Assembly: GCA_021647685.1 (NCBI GenBank) | Contig: JAKIUH010000120.1 | Span: 1-10,598, forward strand | Length of the DNA stretch: 10,598 nucleotides | DNA from: Bacteroidales bacterium | Lineage (GTDB): Bacteria; Bacteroidota; Bacteroidia; Bacteroidales; NBLH01 | Direction of reading: 5' to 3' | In this document: positions 1 to 6,414 of the stretch, piece after piece | Position numbering within the stretch: the first letter of the stretch is position 1 | Layout of the letters: every line of letters starts with the position of its first letter | Program-made: the position numbers and the translations under genes | Notes under the pieces: model-generated | The model's input: only the letters and a program-made list of their open reading frames with translations | What the model was told of the DNA's origin: nothing | Databases searched by the model: none

Positions 1-1377
1 ATTATCAAGTTTGAGATGAAAAAAACCATTCAAGAAATGGACAAAGTATTACTCGACAGTGTCGCAACCTGTGGTGACATCAATCGTAACGTCATGTGCA
101 TTCAAGACCCCAGTTTGTCCACCATTCACGACCAAGTGTTTCCGTACGCCAATGCCATTGCAGACCGTTTACTGCCAGCCACTCGTGCCTATCACGAAAT
201 TTGGTTGGACGATGATCACGATAAAAAACTGATTGCCGGGGGGGGAGAAATTATTGAACCGATTTATGGCAAACATTACTTGCCTAGAAAGTTCAAAATC
301 GCCATCGCCATTCCGCCTTACAACGACGTGGACATCTACACCAACGACATTGGTTTTATCGCCATTGAAGAGAACGGTAAACTGGCTGGATTCAATATTT
401 GCGTGGGTGGCGGCTTAGCGCACACTTTTGGGCGTGAAGATACTTTCCCTCGTTTGGCCGATACCATTGGCTTTTGTACGCCAGAACACGCGGTGGATGT
501 GGCACAGCATATTATGTGCATTCAACGTGATTTTGGTAATCGTGAAGATCGTAAGCTCTCCCGCTTTAAACATACGGTCGAAAAATATGGTGTGGAATGG
601 TTTAGCCAAGAGTTGGAATTCCGCTTAGGCTTTGCATTGCAACCCGCAAAAGAGGCCAAATTCACCACCTCTTCCGATCGTTACGGTTGGCACCAAAGCC
701 AAGATGGCCTGTGGCATTTACTGCTGTATGTGCAAGGTGGCCGTATTGTCAATCATGAGAATTACGCTCAAAAAGATATTTTGGCCGAGATTGCAAAACT
801 GGATATTTGTGGCTTCCGTTTAACGGGTAACCAAAACATTCAACTGATTGGCATTACTCAAGACAACAAAGTCAAAATTGAAGCGTTAATTAAGAACTTT
901 GACCAAACCGATAACGCCAGTCATTTAACAGGCATGCAGCGTAATGCCATTGCGTGTGTTTCTTTAAATACCTGCTCTCTCGCCATGGCCGAAGCCGAGC
1001 GTTATTTACCTTCGTTATTAGAGAAAATCACGCCGATTTTACAAAAAAACAGCCTCGAAAATGACGACATTAAAATTCGTATGACCGGTTGCCCTAACGG
1101 CTGTGGTCGCTCGATTATGGGCGAAATTGGCTTTATTGGAAAACTGCCCGGTAAATACAATATGTACTTGGGTGGCGATTATCAGGGCTACCGTTTGGCT
1201 AAATTGTACAAAGAAAACCTAACCGAAACGCAAATATTAGAAGAGCTTGACTCGCTACTATCGGCTTACGCCAATAATCGCCAAGAAAACGAATACTTTG
1301 GCGATTTTGTGATCAGAACCAACATTGTGCCCCCCTCCAAAGGTGGCGCAGCATTTCATAAAGGAGTACCAAAATGA
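1..1377 (+). CDS. cysI: sulfite reductase hemoprotein subunit, 5'-truncated
   Basis: This is the siroheme/[4Fe-4S] subunit of assimilatory sulfite reductase, which reduces sulfite to sulfide with six electrons in the cytoplasm. The frame is open from base 1 (it begins I-I-K-F-E before the ATG at 16), so the ATG at 16 is internal and the gene enters from outside the window. Numbering from base 1, the cluster/siroheme cysteines are C319 and C325 (ACVSLNTC) and C364 and C368 (TGCPNGCGR). Their 6-39-4 spacing matches E. coli CysI (C434, C440, C479, C483), so about 115 N-terminal residues are missing. Anion-binding residues are present as R62 (TRAYHEIW) and K97/K99 (PRKFK). The stop overlaps the cysD start (ATGA), indicating translational coupling. 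A run of eight G at 238-245 encodes part of a GGG loop. Base composition is higher in G+C than everything after about 2400. The family assignment is very secure; the choice between flavoprotein- and ferredoxin-dependent types is not visible. Confidence 0.96.
   Translation: MIKFEMKKTIQEMDKVLLDSVATCGDINRNVMCIQDPSLSTIHDQVFPYANAIADRLLPATRAYHEIWLDDDHDKKLIAGGGEIIEPIYGKHYLPRKFKIAIAIPPYNDVDIYTNDIGFIAIEENGKLAGFNICVGGGLAHTFGREDTFPRLADTIGFCTPEHAVDVAQHIMCIQRDFGNREDRKLSRFKHTVEKYGVEWFSQELEFRLGFALQPAKEAKFTTSSDRYGWHQSQDGLWHLLLYVQGGRIVNHENYAQKDILAEIAKLDICGFRLTGNQNIQLIGITQDNKVKIEALIKNFDQTDNASHLTGMQRNAIACVSLNTCSLAMAEAERYLPSLLEKITPILQKNSLENDDIKIRMTGCPNGCGRSIMGEIGFIGKLPGKYNMYLGGDYQGYRLAKLYKENLTETQILEELDSLLSAYANNRQENEYFGDFVIRTNIVPPSKGGAAFHKGVPK
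1361..1366 (+). promoter_or_regulatory. Shine-Dalgarno site of cysD
   Basis: AAGGAG lies seven bases before the cysD ATG at 1374 and inside the last codons of cysI, so it fixes the cysD start. It matters because no gene after 2400 has a comparable site. Bacteroidota usually lack strong Shine-Dalgarno sequences, so this supports a foreign or chimeric origin for the cys block. Confidence 0.8.
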
Positions 1378-2327
1378 TTACCCCAGAAAGAATCACCCAC
1401 CTAAAAAGACTGGAATACGAATCCATTGAGATTATTCGTGAAATCGTCGCTGAATTTGAAAACCCAGCGATGCTTTACAGCGTGGGAAAAGACTCCTCTG
1501 TGATGTTGCATCTGGTACAAAAAGCCTTTAGTCCAGGAGTCGCGCCCTTTCCCTTGGTACATGTCGATACCACTTGGAAGTTTAAAGAGATGATCGCCTT
1601 TCGTAACAAGCGTGCCAAAGAAGTCGGGATGGATTTAATCACCCACAGCAACCAAGAGGGGATTGATATGAACATGAACCCCTTTGATTTTGGCTCTCAA
1701 ACGCATACGGATGTGATGAAAACCCAAGGCTTAAAACAAGTATTAAATAAATACAAATTTGATGCCGTACTGGGTGGCGCACGCCGTGATGAAGAGAAAA
1801 GTCGCGCCAAAGAGCGTATTTTCTCATTCCGTGATAAAAACCACGCGTGGGATCCTAAAAATCAACGTCCAGAATTGTGGAGTTTATACAACTGCGAACA
1901 CAGCAAAGGCGAGAGCTTTCGGGTGTTTCCCATCTCCAACTGGACCGAATTGGATGTTTGGCAGTATATCTATTTAGAAAGTATTCCCGTGCCAGACCTG
2001 TACTTTGCCAAAGAGCGTTTAGTTACCGATTATGAAGGCGTGACCATTATGATTGATGACGATCGTACGCCAGAAAAATACCGTAAAAATGCCCGTAAAG
2101 AGGTCGTGCGCTTTAGAACACTAGGCTGCTACCCACTTACGGGTGCCGTAAAATCCGATGCGGCCACCTTGCCTGAAATTATTCAGGAGATGTTGCTTAC
2201 CAAAACATCCGAACGACAAGGTCGCTTAATTGACAGCGACTCCGCTGGCTCAATGGAACAAAAGAAAAAAGAAGAAGCCGAAGCTAAAATTAAAGCTTTG
2301 GAGGAACAAATTAAGCTGCTGAGCTAA
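1374..2327 (+). CDS. cysD: sulfate adenylyltransferase (ATP sulfurylase) subunit 2
   Basis: CysD is the PP-loop ATP pyrophosphatase-type subunit that, with the GTPase CysN, makes adenosine 5'-phosphosulfate from sulfate and ATP. The P-loop-like motif YSVGKDSS lies at residues 35-42. The family-defining GGARRDEEKSRAKER is at 134-148, followed by SFRDKNHAWDPKNQRPELW, FPISNWTELDVWQYI and the RFRTLGCYPLTGA segment. The body is full length. The C-terminus is odd: family members usually end shortly after SMEQKKK with GYF, but here 17 further residues (EAEAKIKALEEQIKLLS) form a charged, heptad-like probable helix or coiled coil. The start is fixed by the AAGGAG site and the ATGA overlap with cysI. 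No cysN follows; the next feature is a hairpin and then AT-rich DNA of different style. Function is certain at family level; activity in this host needs a CysN from elsewhere. Confidence 0.96.
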   Translation: MITPERITHLKRLEYESIEIIREIVAEFENPAMLYSVGKDSSVMLHLVQKAFSPGVAPFPLVHVDTTWKFKEMIAFRNKRAKEVGMDLITHSNQEGIDMNMNPFDFGSQTHTDVMKTQGLKQVLNKYKFDAVLGGARRDEEKSRAKERIFSFRDKNHAWDPKNQRPELWSLYNCEHSKGESFRVFPISNWTELDVWQYIYLESIPVPDLYFAKERLVTDYEGVTIMIDDDRTPEKYRKNARKEVVRFRTLGCYPLTGAVKSDAATLPEIIQEMLLTKTSERQGRLIDSDSAGSMEQKKKEEAEAKIKALEEQIKLLS

Positions 2328-2335
2328 TATTTCGT

Positions 2336-2368
2336 CAGTCATCAGATGAGTAATTCATCAGATGACTG
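2336..2368 (+). repeat. inverted repeat built from two TCATCAGATGA palindromes
   Basis: CAGTCATCAGATGA (2336-2349) and TCATCAGATGACTG (2355-2368) form a 14-base inverted repeat with one mismatch and a five-base loop. Each arm contains its own small palindrome TCATCAGATGA (2339-2349 and 2355-2365). No T-run follows, so it is not a classic rho-independent terminator, although it sits just after cysD where one would be expected. A single-base variant, TCATCCGATGA, occurs at 6364-6374. The alternatives are a terminator, a repressor operator or a dispersed repeat unit; I cannot decide among them from sequence. Confidence 0.6.
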
Positions 2369-2400
2369 TCAAATCTGAGCATTCAAATTTAATTTTAAAA

Positions 2401-3324
2401 ATGCGTACAACAAACCGCACCAGTCAAATTAAAGCATATTTTACGGTATTTGAGCCGGAATATCCGCCAATGCACAGTTGGTGGCTCAAATTTGCCATAA
2501 TGTCTATTTTATTCGGTTTGTTTATCATGTATTTTTTTAACAATACCACTGTTGCAGGCATTGGTTTTATAATTACCGGCTGGGTATTGTTTGCTGTTTG
2601 GGTAAAACCTTATTTTCGCGGACGAAAAGTATATTCATTGCGCCCAAGCGAAGAAGAGATGATAAAATGGTTAATAAATGATTTGAATACTGAAATTAAA
2701 GAAACCGCCGTTAAAAAACTGCGTTTGAATATGAGTGCCTTGGAATCGAAAAATTTTTTACTGATACCTTATCCGGTTAATTGGGAAGTTTCGGGCATTG
2801 AAAAAGAAAATATTTTAAAAAGAGGAACTGAAAGCGGTAAAATATTATATTCGGTTTGGAATGTACAGATTATTGCCTTAACGGTTAATTACATCAGTTT
2901 TTATACTTGCACTTATGATTGGGCAAACAACATCATTCTGCACGAACGTACCAATGAGTTTTTTTATGATGATATATCATCGGTAAAAAATGATGTGGAA
3001 ATAATAGAACATTATTTGGCAGATAAAAATTATACCGATGAAGAAGGCAATCAATTACCGGCTGACAAGCTCACAGCCAATGTTTTTGTGGTAAAAAATA
3101 TGTCCACCGACACTTTAAAAGTAATTACAAATATATTGGAAATGAATATTCCTTCAAATCTAATTGTAGATTTGGAAAAAGCAGTATTGGCATTGCGTAT
3201 CATCTTGCGCAAACGCAGATATGACGAAGACCAAGACCCGATTATTGTTGAAAACAACGAAGAGCTTGAACAAAATAAAGAAGAAGACCATACAAATCCT
3301 CACATAAATAAACAGGAAGATTAA
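2401..3324 (+). CDS. two-helix membrane protein of unknown function
   Basis: I do not recognise this family. Using the ATG at 2401 (307 residues), a short basic N-terminus is followed by two hydrophobic segments at about residues 29-47 and 50-68. A basic stretch (KPYFRGRK) then leads into a soluble domain of about 200 residues. Both ends are therefore probably cytoplasmic. The middle of the soluble part has alternating hydrophobic strands and an EFFYDDISSV motif, which by impression resembles small bacterial PH-like membrane proteins; that is inference only. The last 30 residues are acidic and low-complexity. An ATG at 2362 in the same frame would add 13 residues, but it lies inside the hairpin at 2336-2368. 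The 2401 ATG follows an A/T-rich leader like the other genes here, so I prefer it. rpe starts three bases after the stop, so the two are probably cotranscribed. Confidence 0.75.
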   Translation: MRTTNRTSQIKAYFTVFEPEYPPMHSWWLKFAIMSILFGLFIMYFFNNTTVAGIGFIITGWVLFAVWVKPYFRGRKVYSLRPSEEEMIKWLINDLNTEIKETAVKKLRLNMSALESKNFLLIPYPVNWEVSGIEKENILKRGTESGKILYSVWNVQIIALTVNYISFYTCTYDWANNIILHERTNEFFYDDISSVKNDVEIIEHYLADKNYTDEEGNQLPADKLTANVFVVKNMSTDTLKVITNILEMNIPSNLIVDLEKAVLALRIILRKRRYDEDQDPIIVENNEELEQNKEEDHTNPHINKQED

Positions 3325-3327
3325 TCT

Positions 3328-3984
3328 ATGCAACATTTAATATCTCCATCGTTTTTATCGGCAGATTTCACTAATTTGGAAAGAGAAATCATGCAAATGA
3401 ACAAAAGTGAAGCCGATTGGTTTCATTTAGATATTATGGACGGTGTTTTTGTACCGAATATTACCTTTGGTATGCCGGTTATTAAACAAATAAAAAAGCA
3501 TGCCCAAAAGCCTTTAGATGTTCACCTGATGATTGTGCAGCCGGAACGCTACATTGAAGAATTTAAAAATTCAGGTGCTGATATTTTAACCGTACATTAT
3601 GAGGCATGTACACATCTTCATCGTACTGTCCAACAAATAAAATCGGCAGGAATGAAAGCCGGTGTTTCACTAAATCCGCATACGCCGGTACATTTATTGG
3701 AAGATATTTTAAATGATGTGGATATGATTTTATTGATGTCGGTAAACCCTGGTTTTGGCGGACAAAAATTTATAAAAAATACGTATAAAAAAATTAATCA
3801 ATTAAAAATTCTTGGCGAAAAAAACGGAGCTGATTTTTTAATTGAAATAGATGGCGGAGTGGATAATAGTAATGCAAAAAAATTAATCGAAGCAGGAGCT
3901 GATGTCTTAGTTGCCGGAAGTTTTGTTTTTGGTTCGGAAAATCCACTTGAAACGGTAAAAAGCTTAAAATATTTGAATTTTTAG
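3328..3984 (+). CDS. rpe: ribulose-phosphate 3-epimerase
   Basis: This cytoplasmic TIM-barrel enzyme interconverts D-ribulose 5-phosphate and D-xylulose 5-phosphate in the non-oxidative pentose phosphate pathway. At 218 residues it is of normal length. The start SPSFLSADF, the metal and catalytic residues H33 and D35 (FHLDIMDGVFVPN), H66 (DVHLMI) and D175 (EIDGGV) are all present. So are the SVNPGFGGQKF loop at 138-148 and the phosphate-binding segments IDGGV and AGSFVFG near 174-202. The start at 3328 places ISPSFL at the usual distance from the N-terminus. It lies three bases after the membrane-protein gene, so it is probably translated from the same message. A stem-loop at 3999-4024 follows the stop. 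I see nothing unusual in the enzyme itself. Confidence 0.97.
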   Translation: MQHLISPSFLSADFTNLEREIMQMNKSEADWFHLDIMDGVFVPNITFGMPVIKQIKKHAQKPLDVHLMIVQPERYIEEFKNSGADILTVHYEACTHLHRTVQQIKSAGMKAGVSLNPHTPVHLLEDILNDVDMILLMSVNPGFGGQKFIKNTYKKINQLKILGEKNGADFLIEIDGGVDNSNAKKLIEAGADVLVAGSFVFGSENPLETVKSLKYLNF

Positions 3985-3998
3985 CTTTATTTTAAATG

Positions 3999-4024
3999 TT
4001 TTGAAGTCCTTTGGACGTTCAAAA
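3999..4024 (+). terminator. stem-loop after rpe
   Basis: TTTTGAAGTCC (3999-4009) pairs with GGACGTTCAAAA (4013-4024) around a TTT loop, with one bulged base (G4017). It starts 14 bases after the rpe stop and has A/T flanks, so it could terminate in either direction. Its GTCC-TTT-GGAC core resembles the neighbouring palindrome at 4080-4096, which also has a TTT loop. It may therefore belong to the same repeat cluster rather than being a dedicated terminator. Confidence 0.5.
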
Positions 4025-4045
4025 GTTTTAAGGTGTGTAGATTAA

Positions 4046-4075
4046 AATTTCACAGCTCAAGAGAGCTGTGGTACG
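4046..4075 (+). repeat. REP-like palindromic unit, copy 1
   Basis: This 30-base unit runs AATTT, then a perfect 8-bp stem CACAGCTC/GAGCTGTG around an AAGA loop (4051-4070), then GTACG. An almost identical copy lies 52 bases downstream (4098-4127). The two differ only at two loop bases, 4059-4060 versus 4111-4112. The conserved stem and flanks with variable loop fit a short dispersed palindromic repeat. Confidence 0.65.
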
Positions 4076-4079
4076 TAAA

Positions 4080-4096
4080 ACAGGTCTTTGACCTGT
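4080..4096 (+). repeat. palindrome between the two REP-like copies
   Basis: ACAGGTC (4080-4086) and GACCTGT (4090-4096) form a perfect 7-bp stem around a TTT loop. It sits between the two 30-base units and shares their ACAG...CTGT outer bases, so it looks like a diverged relative of the same stem. Confidence 0.5.
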
Positions 4097-4097
4097 G

Positions 4098-4127
4098 AAT
4101 TTCACAGCTCTGGAGAGCTGTGGTACG
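4098..4127 (+). repeat. REP-like palindromic unit, copy 2
   Basis: This second copy has stem CACAGCTC (4103-4110)/GAGCTGTG (4115-4122) around TGGA and the same AATTT and GTACG flanks. 28 of 30 bases equal copy 1 at 4046-4075. It runs directly into the structured element that starts near 4133, with GTACG repeated at the joint (GTACGGGTACG, 4123-4133). Confidence 0.65.
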
Positions 4128-4132
4128 GGTAC

Positions 4133-4276
4133 GCGGCAGGGGGTGAAGCGGATAGCCCGCAAAAGCAGGGAAGATGCAAAACACGGCAAAAAAGAGCGGC
4201 GGACACAGAGCTCCTTTTTTGCCGATGTTTTGCCTGACCGGCTTTGAGGACTATGAGCGAAACACCCGTTTGCCGC
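4133..4276. repeat. structured GC-rich non-coding element, MITE- or REP-like
   Basis: This stretch of about 145 bases lies between the convergent rpe and mgtE genes. It is much richer in G+C than its surroundings and has no credible reading frame. Its ends pair (GCGGCA 4133-4138 with TGCCGC 4271-4276), as do GGGTG (4141-4145) and CACCC (4263-4267). A long imperfect stem lies in the middle: 4176-4197 with 4210-4233, with two single-base bulges and a loop of about 12 bases. Smaller stems such as GCGG...CCGC near 4149-4160 fill the left arm. Such a nested, multi-arm fold with paired ends fits a non-autonomous mobile repeat or a folded RNA, and it could also act as a bidirectional terminator. I have an unverified impression of similar sequences in Bacteroidota intergenic regions; strand and mechanism cannot be decided here. 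Confidence 0.55.
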
Positions 4277-4288
4277 CCAAAAAAGCAG

Positions 4289-5647
4289 TTAGATATTGGA
4301 AAAAATTACTTGTGAAATACTTAAATAAATAAATAATCCGGTAATATCGTTTACCGTAGTTATGAAAGGTCCGGTTGCCAAAGCAGGGTCAATATTAAAA
4401 CGGTTTAATGCCAAAGGAACAAATGTTCCGAAGATGGAAGCAAAAACAATTACCAAAACCAATGCAATACTTACCGATAAAGAAAGTGCCAAATTATCAT
4501 AAAAAACATAGCTCAAAACAAATATTAATACGGAAAGGATTATTCCATTTAATAAAGCAACGGCTAATTCTTTCAGTAAACGAACCAAAGTACTGTCTAA
4601 TCCGGTATTATGACTTGCCAATGCTTGTACGATAATTGAGGAAGATTGCACCCCTACGTTTCCGCCCATAGCAGCTATTAGAGGGATAAAAAATGCCATA
4701 GCTGCAAATTGTGCCAAAGGTTCTTCGTAGATACTAATCACTTTTGCACCCAACATTCCGCCAAGCAAACCAATTAATAACCAAGGTAATCGTGCACGGG
4801 TTAAAACCCAAATTTTATCACCGGGTTCAACATCCTCGGTAATACCTGATACCATTTGATAATCTTTTTCGGCTTCTTCTTGCATTACCTCCACAATATC
4901 ATCAATGGTGATGCGTCCGACCAAGCGCCCAAGACTGTCCACAACCGGCAAAACCACTAAATTGTATTTGCTGGCAATAGTTACCACCTCCTCTTTGGGC
5001 ATATCTTCTTTAACCGAAATAATATCGGTATTACTAATGTCAATTACTTTCTTCTTGCTATCAGCAATGATTAAACGTTTTAATGAGAGTACTCCTTTTA
5101 GTACATTATCGTTATCTACAACATAAACAAAGAATACTTCGTCTATTTCACCAGCATGTTTACGAATTTCGGCAATACATTTTTCCACATCCCAATCTTC
5201 TTTTACTGTAATCAGTTCTTTTGCCATTAAACCGCCGGCAGTATCTTCATCATATTTCAACAAATCCACAATATCACCGGCTTGTTCCATATCGTCGATA
5301 TGTGCCAATACTTCCTCTTGACGCTCATCGGGTAAATCGGCAATTACATCAGCAGCATCGTCAGAGTCCATGTGGTCGATAAATTTTTTGGCAATTACTT
5401 CACTCGGAAGTACTTTCATAAATCGCTCGCGGTCATCATCTTCCAGCTCAGCCAAAACATCGCCGGCTTTATCTCCATCCAATAAAAGAAAAAGAAATTT
5501 AGCTTCATCAATGCTTAAATCATCGTAAATTTCGGCAATATCGGCAGCATGAAGTTGCTCCATAAGCTTTTTTGCTTTTTGCTCGTCTTTTTGTTCGATG
5601 ATTTGCTTTAAATCTTCAATATATTCTTTGGTTAATTCAAAATGCAT
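4289..5647 (-). CDS. mgtE: MgtE-family magnesium transporter
   Basis: This inner-membrane Mg2+ channel/transporter is gated by intracellular Mg2+. At 452 residues it has the full MgtE order. The acidic superhelical N domain (about residues 20-130) contains repeated L/I-D-D-D-x-A-D-type helices. Two CBS domains follow at about 135-255, with the GRITIDDIVEVMQEEAEKD junction ending the second. Five membrane segments from about 290 follow, with signatures RARLPWLLIGLLGGMLGA, PLIAAMGGNVGVQSSSIIVQ and DPALATGPFITTVNDITG. D434 in the last motif corresponds to the pore aspartate D432 of Thermus thermophilus MgtE. The start at 5647 has no Shine-Dalgarno site, as is normal in Bacteroidota. It lies 39 bases after the Nudix gene on the same strand, so the two are probably cotranscribed. 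I see no Mg2+ riboswitch upstream. Confidence 0.96.
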   Translation of the reverse strand: MHFELTKEYIEDLKQIIEQKDEQKAKKLMEQLHAADIAEIYDDLSIDEAKFLFLLLDGDKAGDVLAELEDDDRERFMKVLPSEVIAKKFIDHMDSDDAADVIADLPDERQEEVLAHIDDMEQAGDIVDLLKYDEDTAGGLMAKELITVKEDWDVEKCIAEIRKHAGEIDEVFFVYVVDNDNVLKGVLSLKRLIIADSKKKVIDISNTDIISVKEDMPKEEVVTIASKYNLVVLPVVDSLGRLVGRITIDDIVEVMQEEAEKDYQMVSGITEDVEPGDKIWVLTRARLPWLLIGLLGGMLGAKVISIYEEPLAQFAAMAFFIPLIAAMGGNVGVQSSSIIVQALASHNTGLDSTLVRLLKELAVALLNGIILSVLIFVLSYVFYDNLALSLSVSIALVLVIVFASIFGTFVPLALNRFNIDPALATGPFITTVNDITGLFIYLSISQVIFSNI

Positions 5648-5686
5648 AAGCGTTAAATTTTTCTAATGATTTGTTTCCGATTAAAC

Positions 5687-6226
5687 TTACCACCCTTGAT
5701 TAATGAATTTGTCAAAAATTAACCATGCTTTAGCGGAAAATGTTTTGCTCTTATCATTCATCAATTGTTTTACTTCCACTTTACTCATCAGAAAGGTTTC
5801 AATTTCTTCACTTTGTTCGTTGCCCGATTGATTAATCTCGCCTTTGGCATAAGCAAAAACAATAGAAACCATTTCATTGGTTAAACCGGCTGAATTGGTC
5901 ATATAAGGTGTAATTTTTACTATTTTTGTTAATTCCAGATTGGTTTCTTCTTTTAACTCACGAATGGCAGTTGTTTCGATACTTTCGTTTTCATCTACCA
6001 GCCCTGCCGGTAATGCCCATTCGTATCCGCCAATGGGCACGCGAAATTCTTTTGTTACCACTAATTTATCATTATCGGCAATGGCAGCAATTACAACTGT
6101 TTTTCCGCCATTATTACGCTCGGCAGAATACCAAATACTTTCTTCATTATTTTTATTGATAAATTTTGTAGCAACAAAATTCAGGTATTTTGAGCTACTG
6201 ATTATTTCTTTTTTAAGAATTTTCAT
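5687..6226 (-). CDS. Nudix hydrolase, ADP-ribose pyrophosphatase-like
   Basis: This is a predicted cytoplasmic Mg2+-dependent pyrophosphohydrolase of 179 residues. The Nudix box runs from G75 to L97 in the pattern G-x5-E-x7-R-E-L-x-E-E: G75, E81, R89, E90, E93 and E94 are all present. The usual glycine near the end of the box is asparagine (N96), which is a tolerated variation. The lead-in FRVPIGGYEWALPAGLVDE and the following TPYMTNSAGLTNEMVSIVFA resemble ADP-ribose/ADP-sugar pyrophosphatases, which break ADP-ribose into AMP and ribose 5-phosphate. That substrate is inferred from family resemblance. The ATG at 6226 gives a normal N-terminal strand region. mgtE follows after 39 bases; ADPRases need Mg2+, but a functional link with the transporter is only a guess. 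Confidence 0.9.
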   Translation of the reverse strand: MKILKKEIISSSKYLNFVATKFINKNNEESIWYSAERNNGGKTVVIAAIADNDKLVVTKEFRVPIGGYEWALPAGLVDENESIETTAIRELKEETNLELTKIVKITPYMTNSAGLTNEMVSIVFAYAKGEINQSGNEQSEEIETFLMSKVEVKQLMNDKSKTFSAKAWLIFDKFINQGW

Positions 6227-6363
6227 AGTATAAATCTGTAGTTTAGCTATTTAGGTATTACCTTAAATCTGCATACATCAAATTAACTTGTTGATAATCA
6301 TCGGATTAATTATTAAAATAAAGTGAAATAATTCCTATAATTATTGGCTGTAAATTAGCCCAT

Positions 6364-6374
6364 TCATCCGATGA
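6364..6374. repeat. TCATCCGATGA palindrome
   Basis: This 11-base palindrome (TCATC-C-GATGA) lies between the Nudix and AraC genes. It differs only in the central base from the two TCATCAGATGA copies at 2339-2349 and 2355-2365. A weaker, inverted half-match (TCATCGGATTA) is at 6298-6308, and the shared 9 bases TCATCGGAT/ATCCGATGA could pair across about 57 bases. The stretch 6227-6414 shows no gene and otherwise only A/T-rich spacer, including the leader of the Nudix gene. Confidence 0.45.
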
Positions 6375-6414
6375 CTTGCATATATTATGAATTGATAAAA
6401 TGCCTTATTGTGAT

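Noticed and set aside
336..609. Short antisense reading frames within cysI (and similar ones within cysD, mgtE, the Nudix gene and rnhB)
   Set aside because: They lie wholly inside well-identified genes on another frame, show no domain or composition of their own and are expected by chance in long coding sequence.
2362..2400. Upstream ATG at 2362 as start of the membrane protein
   Set aside because: It lies inside the inverted repeat 2336-2368 and has no leader typical of this genome. The ATG at 2401 follows an A/T-rich stretch and leaves the membrane segments intact. It remains possible.
4046..4127. CRISPR array
   Set aside because: There are only two repeat copies, each a perfect palindrome with a changing loop, the spacer itself is palindromic, and no cas gene is near.
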